Positions 51,001 to 57,696 of a DNA stretch of 64,000 bases are shown piece after piece. The stretch spans positions 1,000,893-1,064,892 of the forward strand of contig NW_019091378.1 in the NCBI RefSeq assembly GCF_001949145.1. The letters are read 5' to 3'. The DNA is from Acanthaster planci (Eukaryota > Echinodermata > Asteroidea > Valvatida > Acanthasteridae). The notes under the pieces are model-generated. The model had not been told where the DNA came from and did not search any database. It saw nothing but the letters and a program-made list of their open reading frames with translations. Positions within the stretch are counted from its first letter, which is position 1; each line of letters opens with the position of its first letter. Position numbers and translations under genes: made by a program.

Positions 51001-54000
51001 CCAACCCACTCGGCCGTGGCCAACTGTCGCTCTTCAACCTTCTCAAGGCCTACTCCTTGCTGGACACGGATGTGGGCTACTGCCAAGGGCTCAGCTTTGT
51101 CGCAGGGGTCTTGCTGATGCATGTAGGTGGATTGCTCATGGCAGTTTTTAAAATCTTGACCCAATTGAGAATTCTTGTAACCTAAGTCGGAATGGGTGGA
51201 TTGTATTTTCTTGTATGCAAAGCTGCAGTTTGATAGCAAGTTTAACCGCTTGACGCCGGATGACGTGTAAAACACCACAATTTGCCTTATTTGTTCCATG
51301 GAGGACGTGTACACTCGCTGAAGAATTCTGTTTTCATTTCTGCGGTTGACGTATTAACGCATTGTGCTTGATTGGGTCAAAGCACAATTGCAAGGTTGAA
51401 GAATTGCGGGTAAAATACCCGCCCCCGTAGCTATTGGAGGTAAGATAAACCGTCATTAGCAAACTGATGCAAACTAAGCAAACTGATGTACCCCTGATCT
51501 GATCTGCCACTTTTGTTTTGTTTTTCTATGACTGTGCATATAAGACAAAGGACACTGTAAGTTGGAAACTTATTTTCAAGGAAATGCCAGGCTTTCTTTG
51601 GTATCAGGAATTTTTATTCATGTAAAACTGGCACTGTTTTTTGTTGTTATGTTGGTACTCAAGGAATGCATTGTTTCATTTTCCCACATTTTTCATTCTC
51701 TCAAAGGTAACCTGCGGTGTTTGTTTGTGATTTGGGTATGGAGAATGGGGGTCTGATATGTCCTCTCGAGTTTTTTTTTCAAATTGGCAAGCATATGTCC
51801 GTGCTTGTGTTACACAAGTTCAGTGCATTCAAACAAAATCTTTGAAACTGATCATCATTTGAAACCTGCAAACAACGGTGTTGTAGTCGAGTCCATCACG
51901 ATTCCGTTTACAGATGTGGTCAAACGGTAACGGGACGAGCAGTGACAAAGCAGTTCTTTTTGAATTAACAATTCACTGGAATAGCTTGTGACATGGCTTG
52001 AGACTGGACAACTTTGTGAGGACTTTCAGAAACATGTGAGGACTTATGGCGGACTTGGCTACAACACCCTTTAGAAAAGCCACTTAACAGCACCATGCAT
52101 TTTAAAATAGGACAAGCATGTGGCTGGTACATTCCAATATCTTAAAATGTGTGTCAAAATATGCAAAAACATTTCAAAACACGAAAGGAAGCACAGTGCA
52201 AGCACTGCCTTGTACATGATTTCACTTAGATTTTGCATGTTGGAATTTGCGGTGCTAACGAGGACGCATGTACACAAACAAATGGGCATTTTACTTCTTC
52301 ATTTTTGAGTACATCAAGAAACCTTTTCAATGTGAAACATCCCTTGATGTTGTCAGCACAGCATTCAGGCATGAATGCATGTTGTACACATACACATAAG
52401 GATTCCCTCACATGTTTCATTTATTATGTGCATCTTTATAAATGTTTATTGGAAATTATTTTTTGGTATAAATAATCTTTCTAAATTGAGACATTTCCTT
52501 ATTTCACTGGCAGATGGACGAAGAGCAGTCGTTTGAAATGCTGGTGTTTCTGATGTACTCTCTGGGCTTCCGTAGGCAATACAAGCCGGACATGATAGCA
52601 CTTCAGGTTAGCCAGTCAACAAGTAATGGTGTTGGGAAGAGAGCCAGGTTACAGTGACACGATCAGAATGTAGAAAGAAAGGGTCGCGCGAATTGCACGG
52701 TCTGCCTGACCATCTTTTAAGGAATGGCATTCTGTGCCAAGAAAAGTACCAGTAACACTGGTCTGTTGAAGTGTTAAACTGTGGATTATAAGCTGTTCAG
52801 GATAGTTGTTGCTCAGCATGAGTCACCCTTAATTGAAACATTTGGCATTTGGAATTGGCGGTTGCCCGCAGTTGTTTTGTTTTACATTTTTTGTTCAAGT
52901 TGTTTGCAACTGAAAAATAGAGTTTGGAAGACTTGTATCCACAACGAAACACGCGCGATGACGTTAAAAAAGTGTTATCGACATTTGTTACGATTCCTTG
53001 TTAAGGATATGTAACGACTACAGAGAAGTTAAAGTCGATGTATGTTCTTTTTAGTGTTTTGAATTTTGGTTTGCATTTGATTTAATTTGATTTGATTTGA
53101 TTTGATTAAATTCAGATCCTGATCTACAAGCCTTCACTTATCCTTCATGACTTCTACATTTGAACCATGTTTTGATTTGATTCAGTTTGAATTGACTTGA
53201 CATGATTTGATTTGATTTCATTTGATCAAATTCAGATCCAGATGTACCAGTTGTCTCGTCTCCTCCATGATTTCCATAAGCGTCTCTACGACCATCTTGA
53301 GCAGAACGAGATCAGCCCGTCCCTCTATGCTGCTCCCTGGTTTCTCACTCTGTTTGCCTCACAGTTTCCCCTGGGGTTTGTGGCCAAGGTTTTTGGTAAG
53401 ATTTCAACGACAAATGGATACAAATGTGTTAGATTGCAATAGAAAAAAGAAAAGAAACAAGATAATTCAGTTGCGACTTTTCAACTCATTTTTGTCGATG
53501 TATTTGCAACCGAGGTATACTAATTTAACAGAATACCTATAACGTAAGATGAGATAATTTATGGATGCTGACTGGAATAACCTGACCTGAATATTTGACT
53601 TGAATATTTGACTTGCAAACTGTAAGGATGGAAAACGGACGTTTCTCTCTCGTTTGTTCATCAGGGGTAATATTTGTATGGAGTTTACCTTCATGGTGTT
53701 CTTGCACATTGCAGTCAATATAGACCACAAAATATGGGTGTTTTAAAGGGTGCCTTTAAGCACACGTGCACTGGGGTGTGGGGCCGTGATCAGCCCTTTG
53801 GTTATTTTTCTGTGGATGTGTCATTCTCCGCAGATCTCGCCCCTTTATTCATTTGTGCTCCCATAACTGTACACACTTTATCATGGACAAGTCAGAAAAA
53901 GTTCAAAGAAGTGGTCATTGTGCTTGTTCAAGTTAAAGAACGATACATGTGACGTGATTGTTATGTGAGACATACTTATATTGAAGTGTGGCATGGAAAG

Positions 54001-57000
54001 GGCTCCATTTGGAGTATTTAGAACAATCCTCTTTCGTGCACTGGAGGACTTAAAGAATTCATTTCCAAGAGAATACGTACACTGCTGTAAGTGCGGATTT
54101 TTTTGTTCTCAAGTCTGAGCACAGAACTTCTGTTCACTCTTGTGCGACCCCATCAGTGCCAGAAGAACTGAGCCAGACGCCCAAAATCAATTGTCTGCGA
54201 CAGTAAGCTGGAACAAGGCTTCCACTGACTGTGTGTATGGTCATCCCATTTGCAGAGTGGACGTTAAGTTTATAAGCAACCAAAGCACTCATTGTACAGC
54301 TCCTGAATAGTCACTGAATGATCATGGAGTCTTCTCATCACGTGTTCTTGTGCACTGCTAACTCTGCATTTATCGTAGCATCGCCTAATAACAGATGAAA
54401 TGGAAGTCTGTGGTAGCATTTTAGCAGTCTGTATTAGGAAGTAGCACATGCAACAGCCTTACTCATTCAGAATAGATGTCAATACCAGCTGGTTCTCTGA
54501 ACTCCCTCCCGAATGGACACGGTGTTTCTGTTTCAGTACTCGTATCATTTCCTTCTTTGGTGCATCACTGCCCATGCATGCAGCCATTACTGTCTGCATG
54601 TCTGTATTTTCACATTGAAAGCAGGCACTGGACACTTCAAATCAAATTAATCAGCAGTAGGTTCAGCTGTCAAAACTTTATTTATCGAGAGTCCTGCTTC
54701 AATTAATATTTGGTGTCCTCGTCATGGGGTCGCGTCGGAATGATGCCTGCTGGCTATTGCTTGCATTTTCAGGGCTGTCCGTGTGACCTCAACCATTCAG
54801 AAAAAAAAAAATTCATAGCATAAATTGTCCATTGAAGTTCATTAAGTTTGATTGTAAGTGCTTATCGCTCTATGTTGGCCAGGTCGCCGTGTTAACGATA
54901 TATAAACCGTACAGATCATAACTCATAACCTACGCTGGCAATATTTCTATAAGTTCCTTTAATGGAAAAACAAGCCACTAGCCAAAGTGCCATGCCCTGT
55001 GTATCCCTCGTACATGTAACTGGTTTATAACCTACCTTTGGGAAGCACATAGATTTACTCAGTGATAATTTATTCACGGCAGCTTTGTGAAACCAAAACC
55101 ACTACAAACTAACAATGGTTTTCGTTTTGTGTCGTCCTTTTTTTTTTAGACCTGATCTTCCTGCAAGGGTTTGATGTGATCTTCAAAGTGGCTCTGATCG
55201 TCCTGGGCAGTCACGAGGAGCTGTTGCTGCACTGCGATGGCTTTGAGGCCATCATAGAGTTCCTGAAGGACACGCTGCCGACACTGGGAATCATCCAGAT
55301 GGAGAACGTCATCAATAAGGTAAAGATGACACTGAATTTCAGTCACTTGAATAACAAATGAAACACGTAATCTTATTCACCGTGTAGAACAGTCCGGTTT
55401 GTTAAAACTGGTGTGAATATAGCTGTTACCAGGACTTTCTCCCTTAAGGCAATTTCACTGACCCACGTGGCCTATATATCTGCCATTGGTGTAGCCAAAG
55501 ATGGAAGATGCCACATATTGTATTTACACTGTAGAAAAGCCTTCAATGCTTTGTAGAAGGCAAAGTGTGAGAACCAATTTGAGCCAACATCAAGTACTTG
55601 AAATGTAATGTGCATTGCACAAGTGGTGATCATTATGCTATCCATGAAAGATTTTGTGGTTGTTTTTGCAAAAATGACCCCAGGGCACTTGTCACGTGGA
55701 CAATGTGTGATGAATAAGAGGTTAATCTCGTCAACAGCCGAGGCTGATTTGAAAAAAAATGAGAAGGGCTCGGGCATCATGTGCCACCTGGCACTGTTCA
55801 GAACGTGTTCAATTAATATCGCTGTGCTGAAAACCTTTCTGCATCACACACATACAGTTGTATTTTAAATGTAATTTACATCTATCGACATGTTCTTTAA
55901 AATAACAGGCTTCCTCCTTCTGGCTTCCTTCCTTTACTCTTCATTGCTTGGTTTCAGTTTGTTCCTTTTTGTTTTGTTATTTTTACCTTTGGTAAGGTGG
56001 TGAATACTAAAAGGTCAATGGAAAGCGACTTGCATTGTTTGCAAAAATGTGTACAGTGAGTCAGCGAAAAGGTGTTTTCAATAAAGGCATAAGTTTTTCT
56101 TTCTCTTTGACTGACCACTCAATGAGAAAAAAGGAAATATTGCACTGTGCCCGAAAGGCCATGTTTTTTTTAAGGGCATTGTTTTTGCACTGTCAGTTGC
56201 TTAACTCTGAATCGCATTTCCCTGAACCGTCCTCCAGGCATACCAACTAGACATATCCAAGGAGCTGCACGCCTACGAGGTGGAGTACCACATGCTGCAG
56301 GAGGAGATGGCGCCCTCGCCTGTCCACCAGCGCACTCAGCCCCCGACGACCGACATCCATAAGCTGGAGACGGCCAACCGCAACCTGCGGCGGCACAACA
56401 GTGAGCTGCTGGAGCAGCTGCAGTCGGCACACACCACCATCCACAGCCAGGAGGCCACCATACACAACCTGAGGGTGAGTTGTTGCTTCAGTCATTTACA
56501 TGGGCTCTCTGTTTAGGCCATTCCAAGCGAATAGCAACTGAGCTATTATCATCTTCGGTTTAAGGCTGTTATCAGTCTGTTTTCGGTTGGCCTGCTCTGG
56601 TGCTATGGCTCTTAGAAATTGCTGTGAACATAGAAATTGGCTGAACAGATGCATCTTGGTCTAGTGGTTATGTCATCTGAATCACGTGTAACTGTATAGT
56701 ATTAGTTTATTGTGGGGAGTCAAATTCTGAGAGGATACTTCATGTTCTTGAGCAGGACGATTTACTGCAATTGCCCCCTCTTTACCTCTTTTAGGTTTGT
56801 GGGTGTTGGTGTGGGTGGAGCATAAATTGCACTGATGACGATCTGCTTCAAAGCATTTTTCTCACTAGATGATATTTTCTTCTTAGCTGCTCTGTGGAAT
56901 TTGGCCTGTTAGCTAGGTAGAGCAGAATGGTGCAGTAAGGATTACAAAATCTCAACAGTGATAGGGCCTATTTCTGACTCGGTAGTCGATAGACAAGCCG

Positions 57001-57681
57001 CACACTTGGAGGCATGGGCACAAGGGTGCCTGCCTGGTGCAGCTTTTCATTCCTTGCAACGGCTCCAGTTTTCTTTCAGCCCAGCGCGCACAAATTTTGA
57101 AACTGCGCACTTTCTGAGGACTTCATTGCCTCCACACTATGTGATCGAGAGCCAGGGACCTGATGTTAACGTTGCTTGGATGGGTCCTTTGGTTTGCGAA
57201 TATGTAGAACCGTGGTGTTAGAAATGCAGAGTGAGAAACCCCACCTTGCGTTTTTCTTCTGTTTTTCCAGAAAAATGAGGATAAGTTGAAGTCGGAGGTG
57301 CGGGCCCTGAACCTAGAGCGATCTGCACTCCTGAACACCGTAGCCAAGCTGCGCAGTCTCCTGCCCAAGGATGTGGTCCTGGAGGACGCGGGCATCAACT
57401 TCACCCCCTCCTCCTCTGCCTCCTTCCTCTCGGGGAGCTCCTTTGACGACAAGGATGCGGCCTCGCCCATGGACCAGAAGGCAGACAGTGGGACGGGCAA
57501 CCTTTCGGGCTCGCAGACCTGCTCACCGGACGAGACGGACACGGAGGTGGCCTCCATCAACAGCACGCCAAAGGGGACATGGGGACGTAACCACAGCAAC
57601 GGGAGTTCCGGGAGCGAAATCAGCACCAGTACCAGTAGCGACATGGACGGGCCAAGTTACAACCAGTTGAGCTCAAACTGA
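17224..57681 (+). CDS. TBC1D1/TBC1D4 (AS160) family Rab GTPase-activating protein, 19 coding exons joined, about 1493 aa
   Basis: Nineteen exons join with consistent phases into 4482 nt. The order is: poly-Gly/Ser-rich N-terminus; PTB1 (from about residue 170, [12 protein letters not shown]); PTB2 (from about 314, [19 protein letters not shown], with a Ser-rich insert before [10 protein letters not shown]); a Pro/Ser linker; the pre-TBC basic helix [20 protein letters not shown] (about 957-976); the TBC domain (about 1035-1255) with IDLGR arginine finger R1088 and YCQG glutamine finger Q1125; and a coiled coil (about 1317-1390). Vertebrate TBC1D1 and TBC1D4 are Rab-GAPs for Rab8/10/14-type GTPases that restrain GLUT4 vesicle exocytosis until phosphorylated by Akt or AMPK and bound by 14-3-3. 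Both fingers are intact, so GAP activity is expected. It is longer than human TBC1D4 (1298 aa), mainly in linker and tails. It resembles both paralogues, as a single pre-duplication orthologue would. The ATG at 17224 is the first in frame after a stop at 17053. Confidence 0.93.
18772..19488 (+). CDS. TBC1D1/4 homologue exon 2 (end of PTB1, first part of PTB2)
   Basis: Residues 273-511, phase 0 at both ends, with a CATTACAG acceptor and CCCAG|GTGAGT donor. [15 protein letters not shown] completes the PTB1 helix. PTB2 opens with [15 protein letters not shown] and LIDDTIEKF, is interrupted by a Ser/Thr-rich insert of about 110 residues, and resumes at [10 protein letters not shown]. The insert starts with RKRHFSFGD, an RxRxxS motif at S362 comparable in place to the human TBC1D4 S318/S341 region. 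Confidence 0.93.
23753..23788. repeat. ACCGGT plus (ACATGT)n palindromic simple repeat
   Basis: The segment contains ACCGGTACATGTACATGTAC followed by CCTACATGTA. It is one representative of more than twenty short ACATGT runs between 18 and 38 kb. The unit is self-complementary. Confidence 0.75.
24061..24164. repeat. Cluster of ACATGT/TGTACA palindromic repeats
   Basis: Three separate runs of ACATGTACATGT or GTACATGTATGTACGTGTAC lie within about 100 bp of intron 2. The sequence is imperfect, so expansion is old or interrupted. Confidence 0.7.
28305..28403 (+). CDS. TBC1D1/4 homologue exon 3 (PTB2)
   Basis: Residues 512-544, phase 0 at both ends, CTCCAG acceptor and GTAAGT donor. It encodes [14 protein letters not shown] and [13 protein letters not shown], matching the GIKHVDHFGFICRE..YICYVFQC strands of TBC1D4. 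It is isolated between an 8.8-kb and a 13.2-kb intron. Confidence 0.93.
34622..34637. repeat. Perfect 16-bp palindrome
   Basis: CTTGACTCGAGTCAAG is fully self-complementary. It lies in intron 3, and I see no longer inverted repeat around it. Confidence 0.6.
35551..35728 (+). mobile_element. 3' end of a truncated non-LTR retrotransposon (CR1/L2/RTE-like)
   Basis: Codons for [14 protein letters not shown] and a stop (35551-35595) match the usual C-terminal tail of LINE reverse-transcriptase ORFs (LKTHLF). They are followed by a short 3' UTR with CAGCGCCTGGGAGCTGCTTG, then ATAAATGTC and an (ATT)n tail, a typical LINE 3' terminus. The rest of the element is missing, as in most 5'-truncated insertions. 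Confidence 0.65.
41624..41747 (+). CDS. TBC1D1/4 homologue exon 4 (end of PTB2)
   Basis: Residues 545-585 plus one base, from TTTAAG|GTGGAC to [30 protein letters not shown] is the PTB2 C-terminal helix, and [15 protein letters not shown] matches CPMHSLHKLCERIEG of TBC1D4. Confidence 0.93.
41979..42016. repeat. Short direct tandem duplication
   Basis: AGTGTTTATGCCTGATGAT occurs twice in a row in intron 4, a small recent tandem duplication. Confidence 0.7.
42843..42934 (+). CDS. TBC1D1/4 homologue exon 5
   Basis: It enters in phase 1 after TTTCAG and leaves in phase 0 at AAAG|GTATAT. It encodes [20 protein letters not shown] and [11 protein letters not shown], in line with the [20 protein letters not shown] helix after PTB2 in TBC1D4. 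Length and phase fit exactly. Confidence 0.9.
43656..43745. repeat. Dispersed repeat family D, copy 1
   Basis: ACATGTCTATGGG, GCCAGTGGCTTC, CTGTGTAAAT and GTAGCCAC.ACTTTTGGACA occur in the same order at 48868-48962. Conserved order with moderate divergence indicates an interspersed repeat. The family is not identified. Confidence 0.55.
43865..44008 (+). CDS. TBC1D1/4 homologue exon 6
   Basis: 48 codons, phase 0 at both ends. [20 protein letters not shown] corresponds to the helix [20 protein letters not shown] of TBC1D4, then a [20 protein letters not shown] acidic/Ser tail before a GTACTC donor. Confidence 0.9.
44684..44797 (+). CDS. TBC1D1/4 homologue exon 7 (conserved [14 protein letters not shown] motif)
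   Basis: Residues 665-702, phase 0 at both ends. [18 protein letters not shown] (about 685-702) is nearly the same as the KAKRSLTSSLENIFSR block of TBC1D4, which carries phosphorylated serines in vertebrates. Equivalent serines here are S691, S694 and S695. Confidence 0.93.
46179..46265 (+). CDS. TBC1D1/4 homologue exon 8 (Akt-type RSRQGT site)
   Basis: Residues 703-731, phase 0 at both ends, TTTGCAG acceptor and GTAAGA donor. [14 protein letters not shown] aligns with RGRLGSVDS of TBC1D4 (S588), giving an RxRxxT motif at T725. The exon lies just before the assembly gap, so an additional exon inside the gap cannot be excluded. Confidence 0.88.
46345..46565. mobile_element. piggyBac-like MITE with TTAA ends, interrupted by the assembly gap
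   Basis: TTAACCCTCCTATG at 46345 and its inverted partner CAAAGGAGGGTTAA ending at 46565 flank the N run. TTAA plus a CCCTCC terminus is the pattern of piggyBac-type transposons, whose target duplication is TTAA. The interior is mostly unknown. It is probably a nonautonomous copy that was hard to assemble. Confidence 0.5.
46386..46484. other. Assembly gap (99 N)
   Basis: A run of 99 undetermined bases within TBC intron 8. Its true length is unknown. Confidence 1.
46971..47368 (+). CDS. TBC1D1/4 homologue exon 9 (proline-rich linker)
   Basis: It enters in phase 0 after CCCCAG and leaves in phase 2 at GAAG|GTTGGT (132 codons and 2 bases). It is rich in Pro, Ser and Thr and much GC-richer than its surroundings. 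RPRSKTLGD gives an RxRxxT motif at T820, comparable with RRRAHTFS (T642) of TBC1D4 and RRRANTLS (T596) of TBC1D1. It has no folded domain. Confidence 0.88.
47486..47633 (-). repeat. tRNA-derived SINE relic
   Basis: On the minus strand GGTGTAGTGGTACTTTGTTC (A-box region) is followed at tRNA spacing by GTGGTTTGAATTCC (B-box-like), then a tail with GGGTTTCCTCCCAC. It lies in TBC intron 9, opposite to the gene. Confidence 0.6.
48189..48343 (+). CDS. TBC1D1/4 homologue exon 10 (RPRTLS and MSWRQQIF motifs)
   Basis: It continues phase 2 after CCCTAG and ends CAAG|GTCAGA in phase 1. [10 protein letters not shown] provides an RxRxxS motif at S878. [17 protein letters not shown] matches the conserved RRISWRQRIFLRVASP of TBC1D4. 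Residues about 864-915. Confidence 0.9.
48591..48785 (+). CDS. TBC1D1/4 homologue exon 11 (pre-TBC basic helix)
   Basis: Residues 916-980, entering and leaving in phase 1. An acidic start ([15 protein letters not shown]) is followed by [20 protein letters not shown], almost identical to the [20 protein letters not shown] segment that precedes the TBC domain in TBC1D4 and overlaps its reported calmodulin-binding region. Confidence 0.93.
48868..48962. repeat. Dispersed repeat family D, copy 2
   Basis: It shares GCATGTCTATAGG, GCCAGTGGCTTC, CACCTGTGTAAT and ATAGCCACAACTTTCGGACA in order with 43656-43745. A TAGCCATAGCCACA string also occurs at about 8258-8271. Confidence 0.55.
49225..49423. mobile_element. 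MITE family A, full copy
   Basis: The left end CTGTAGTCGAGACC and right end GTCTGGACTACAACACTG are inverted repeats of each other with a few mismatches. The interior carries tandem GACCAGTCACAA units and GGTGAACAATGACAAAGGAAT, shared with the copies at 1-139 and 51877-52068. It is about 200 bp with no coding capacity and lies in TBC intron 11. Confidence 0.7.
49622..49783 (+). CDS. TBC1D1/4 homologue exon 12
   Basis: It enters and leaves in phase 1 (CCGCAG acceptor, CAAG|GTAAAG donor), with residues about 981-1034. [20 protein letters not shown] and WEKIL match [21 protein letters not shown] of TBC1D4. This is the lead-in to the TBC domain. Confidence 0.93.
50323..50478 (+). CDS. TBC1D1/4 homologue exon 13 (TBC domain start)
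   Basis: Residues 1035-1086. [13 protein letters not shown] is the classical TBC opening motif. The exon ends at HQHAILIDL, the first half of the IxxDxxR arginine-finger motif. It enters and leaves in phase 1. Confidence 0.95.
50971..51122 (+). CDS. TBC1D1/4 homologue exon 14 (both catalytic fingers)
   Basis: It enters in phase 1 and leaves in phase 0. [10 protein letters not shown] completes the ILIDLGR motif with arginine finger R1088, and [17 protein letters not shown] carries the glutamine finger Q1125. Both residues that TBC Rab-GAPs use to drive GTP hydrolysis are therefore intact. Confidence 0.96.
51877..52068. mobile_element. MITE family A, complete copy with clear TIRs
   Basis: The 18-bp termini GGTGTTGTAGTCGAGTCC and GGACTTGGCTACAACACC are inverted repeats with two mismatches. 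Internal ATGTGGTCAAACGGTAACGG, CAGTGACAAAGCAGTTC and GGAATAGCTTGTGAC align with the other copies. It is 192 bp, noncoding, and lies in TBC intron 14. Confidence 0.78.
52514..52606 (+). CDS. TBC1D1/4 homologue exon 15 (TBC domain)
   Basis: 31 codons, phase 0 at both ends. [20 protein letters not shown] and [11 protein letters not shown] match [31 protein letters not shown] of TBC1D4. Confidence 0.95.
53074..53230. repeat. (TTTGA)n-rich imperfect repeat flanking exon 16
   Basis: GATTTGATTTGATTTGATT runs occur at 53074-53107 and again at 53172-53230, on both sides of a decayed duplicate of the exon 16 start. The two runs are about 120 bp apart and belong to the same tandem duplication. Confidence 0.7.
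53116..53163 (+). pseudogene. Decayed tandem copy of the start of TBC exon 16
   Basis: After the acceptor-like AAATTCAG the codons read [15 protein letters not shown] and then TGA. The true exon 16, exactly 120 bp downstream after the similar TCAAATTCAG, reads [15 protein letters not shown]. Seven of 15 residues are identical, and the flanking TTTGA-rich intron is duplicated too. There is an in-frame stop and no nearby GT donor, so it is not a working exon. Confidence 0.75.
53236..53395 (+). CDS. TBC1D1/4 homologue exon 16 (TBC domain)
   Basis: It enters in phase 0 and leaves in phase 1 at [30 protein letters not shown] and [14 protein letters not shown] is a strongly conserved TBC block, nearly identical to TBC1D4. 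Confidence 0.96.
55150..55319 (+). CDS. TBC1D1/4 homologue exon 17 (TBC domain end)
   Basis: It enters in phase 1 after a T-run and TTAG and leaves in phase 0 at [29 protein letters not shown] and [13 protein letters not shown] match the closing helices of the TBC domain. Residues about 1222-1278. Confidence 0.95.
56238..56474 (+). CDS. TBC1D1/4 homologue exon 18 (post-TBC helix and coiled coil)
   Basis: 79 codons, phase 0 at both ends (residues 1279-1357). [19 protein letters not shown] matches [19 protein letters not shown] of TBC1D4. [20 protein letters not shown] then starts a heptad-repeat coiled coil. Donor AGG|GTGAGT. Confidence 0.95.
56653..56780 (+). repeat. tRNA-derived SINE relic
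   Basis: CTTGGTCTAGTGGTTATG (A-box) and GGGAGTCAAATTCTGAGAGG (B-box-like) are followed by TTCTTGAGCAGGACGATTTA, similar to the CTTGAGCAAGGCACTTTA body of deuterostome SINEs. It lies in TBC intron 18. Confidence 0.6.
57271..57681 (+). CDS. TBC1D1/4 homologue exon 19 (terminal; coiled coil end and Ser-rich tail)
   Basis: 136 codons and a TGA stop at 57679-57681. [20 protein letters not shown] and [14 protein letters not shown] continue the coiled coil and match the EQLRKLLP segment near the TBC1D4 C-terminus. About 100 Ser/Thr/Asp-rich residues follow, ending SYNQLSSN, an extension longer than in the vertebrate proteins. Confidence 0.93.
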   Translation, partial: KNEDKLKSEVRALNLERSALLNTVAKLRSLLPKDVVLEDAGINFTPSSSASFLSGSSFDDKDAASPMDQKADSGTGNLSGSQTCSPDETDTEVASINSTPKGTWGRNHSNGSSGSEISTSTSSDMDGPSYNQLSSN

Positions 57682-57690
57682 TTTCCTTCA

Positions 57691-57696
57691 AAATAA
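57691..57696 (+). terminator. Earliest AATAAA after the TBC stop (probably too close)
   Basis: AATAAA occurs only about 10 nt after the stop codon, so it is an unlikely main site. Further AATAAA motifs at 57927, 58745 and 61673 are alternatives. Confidence 0.2.
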
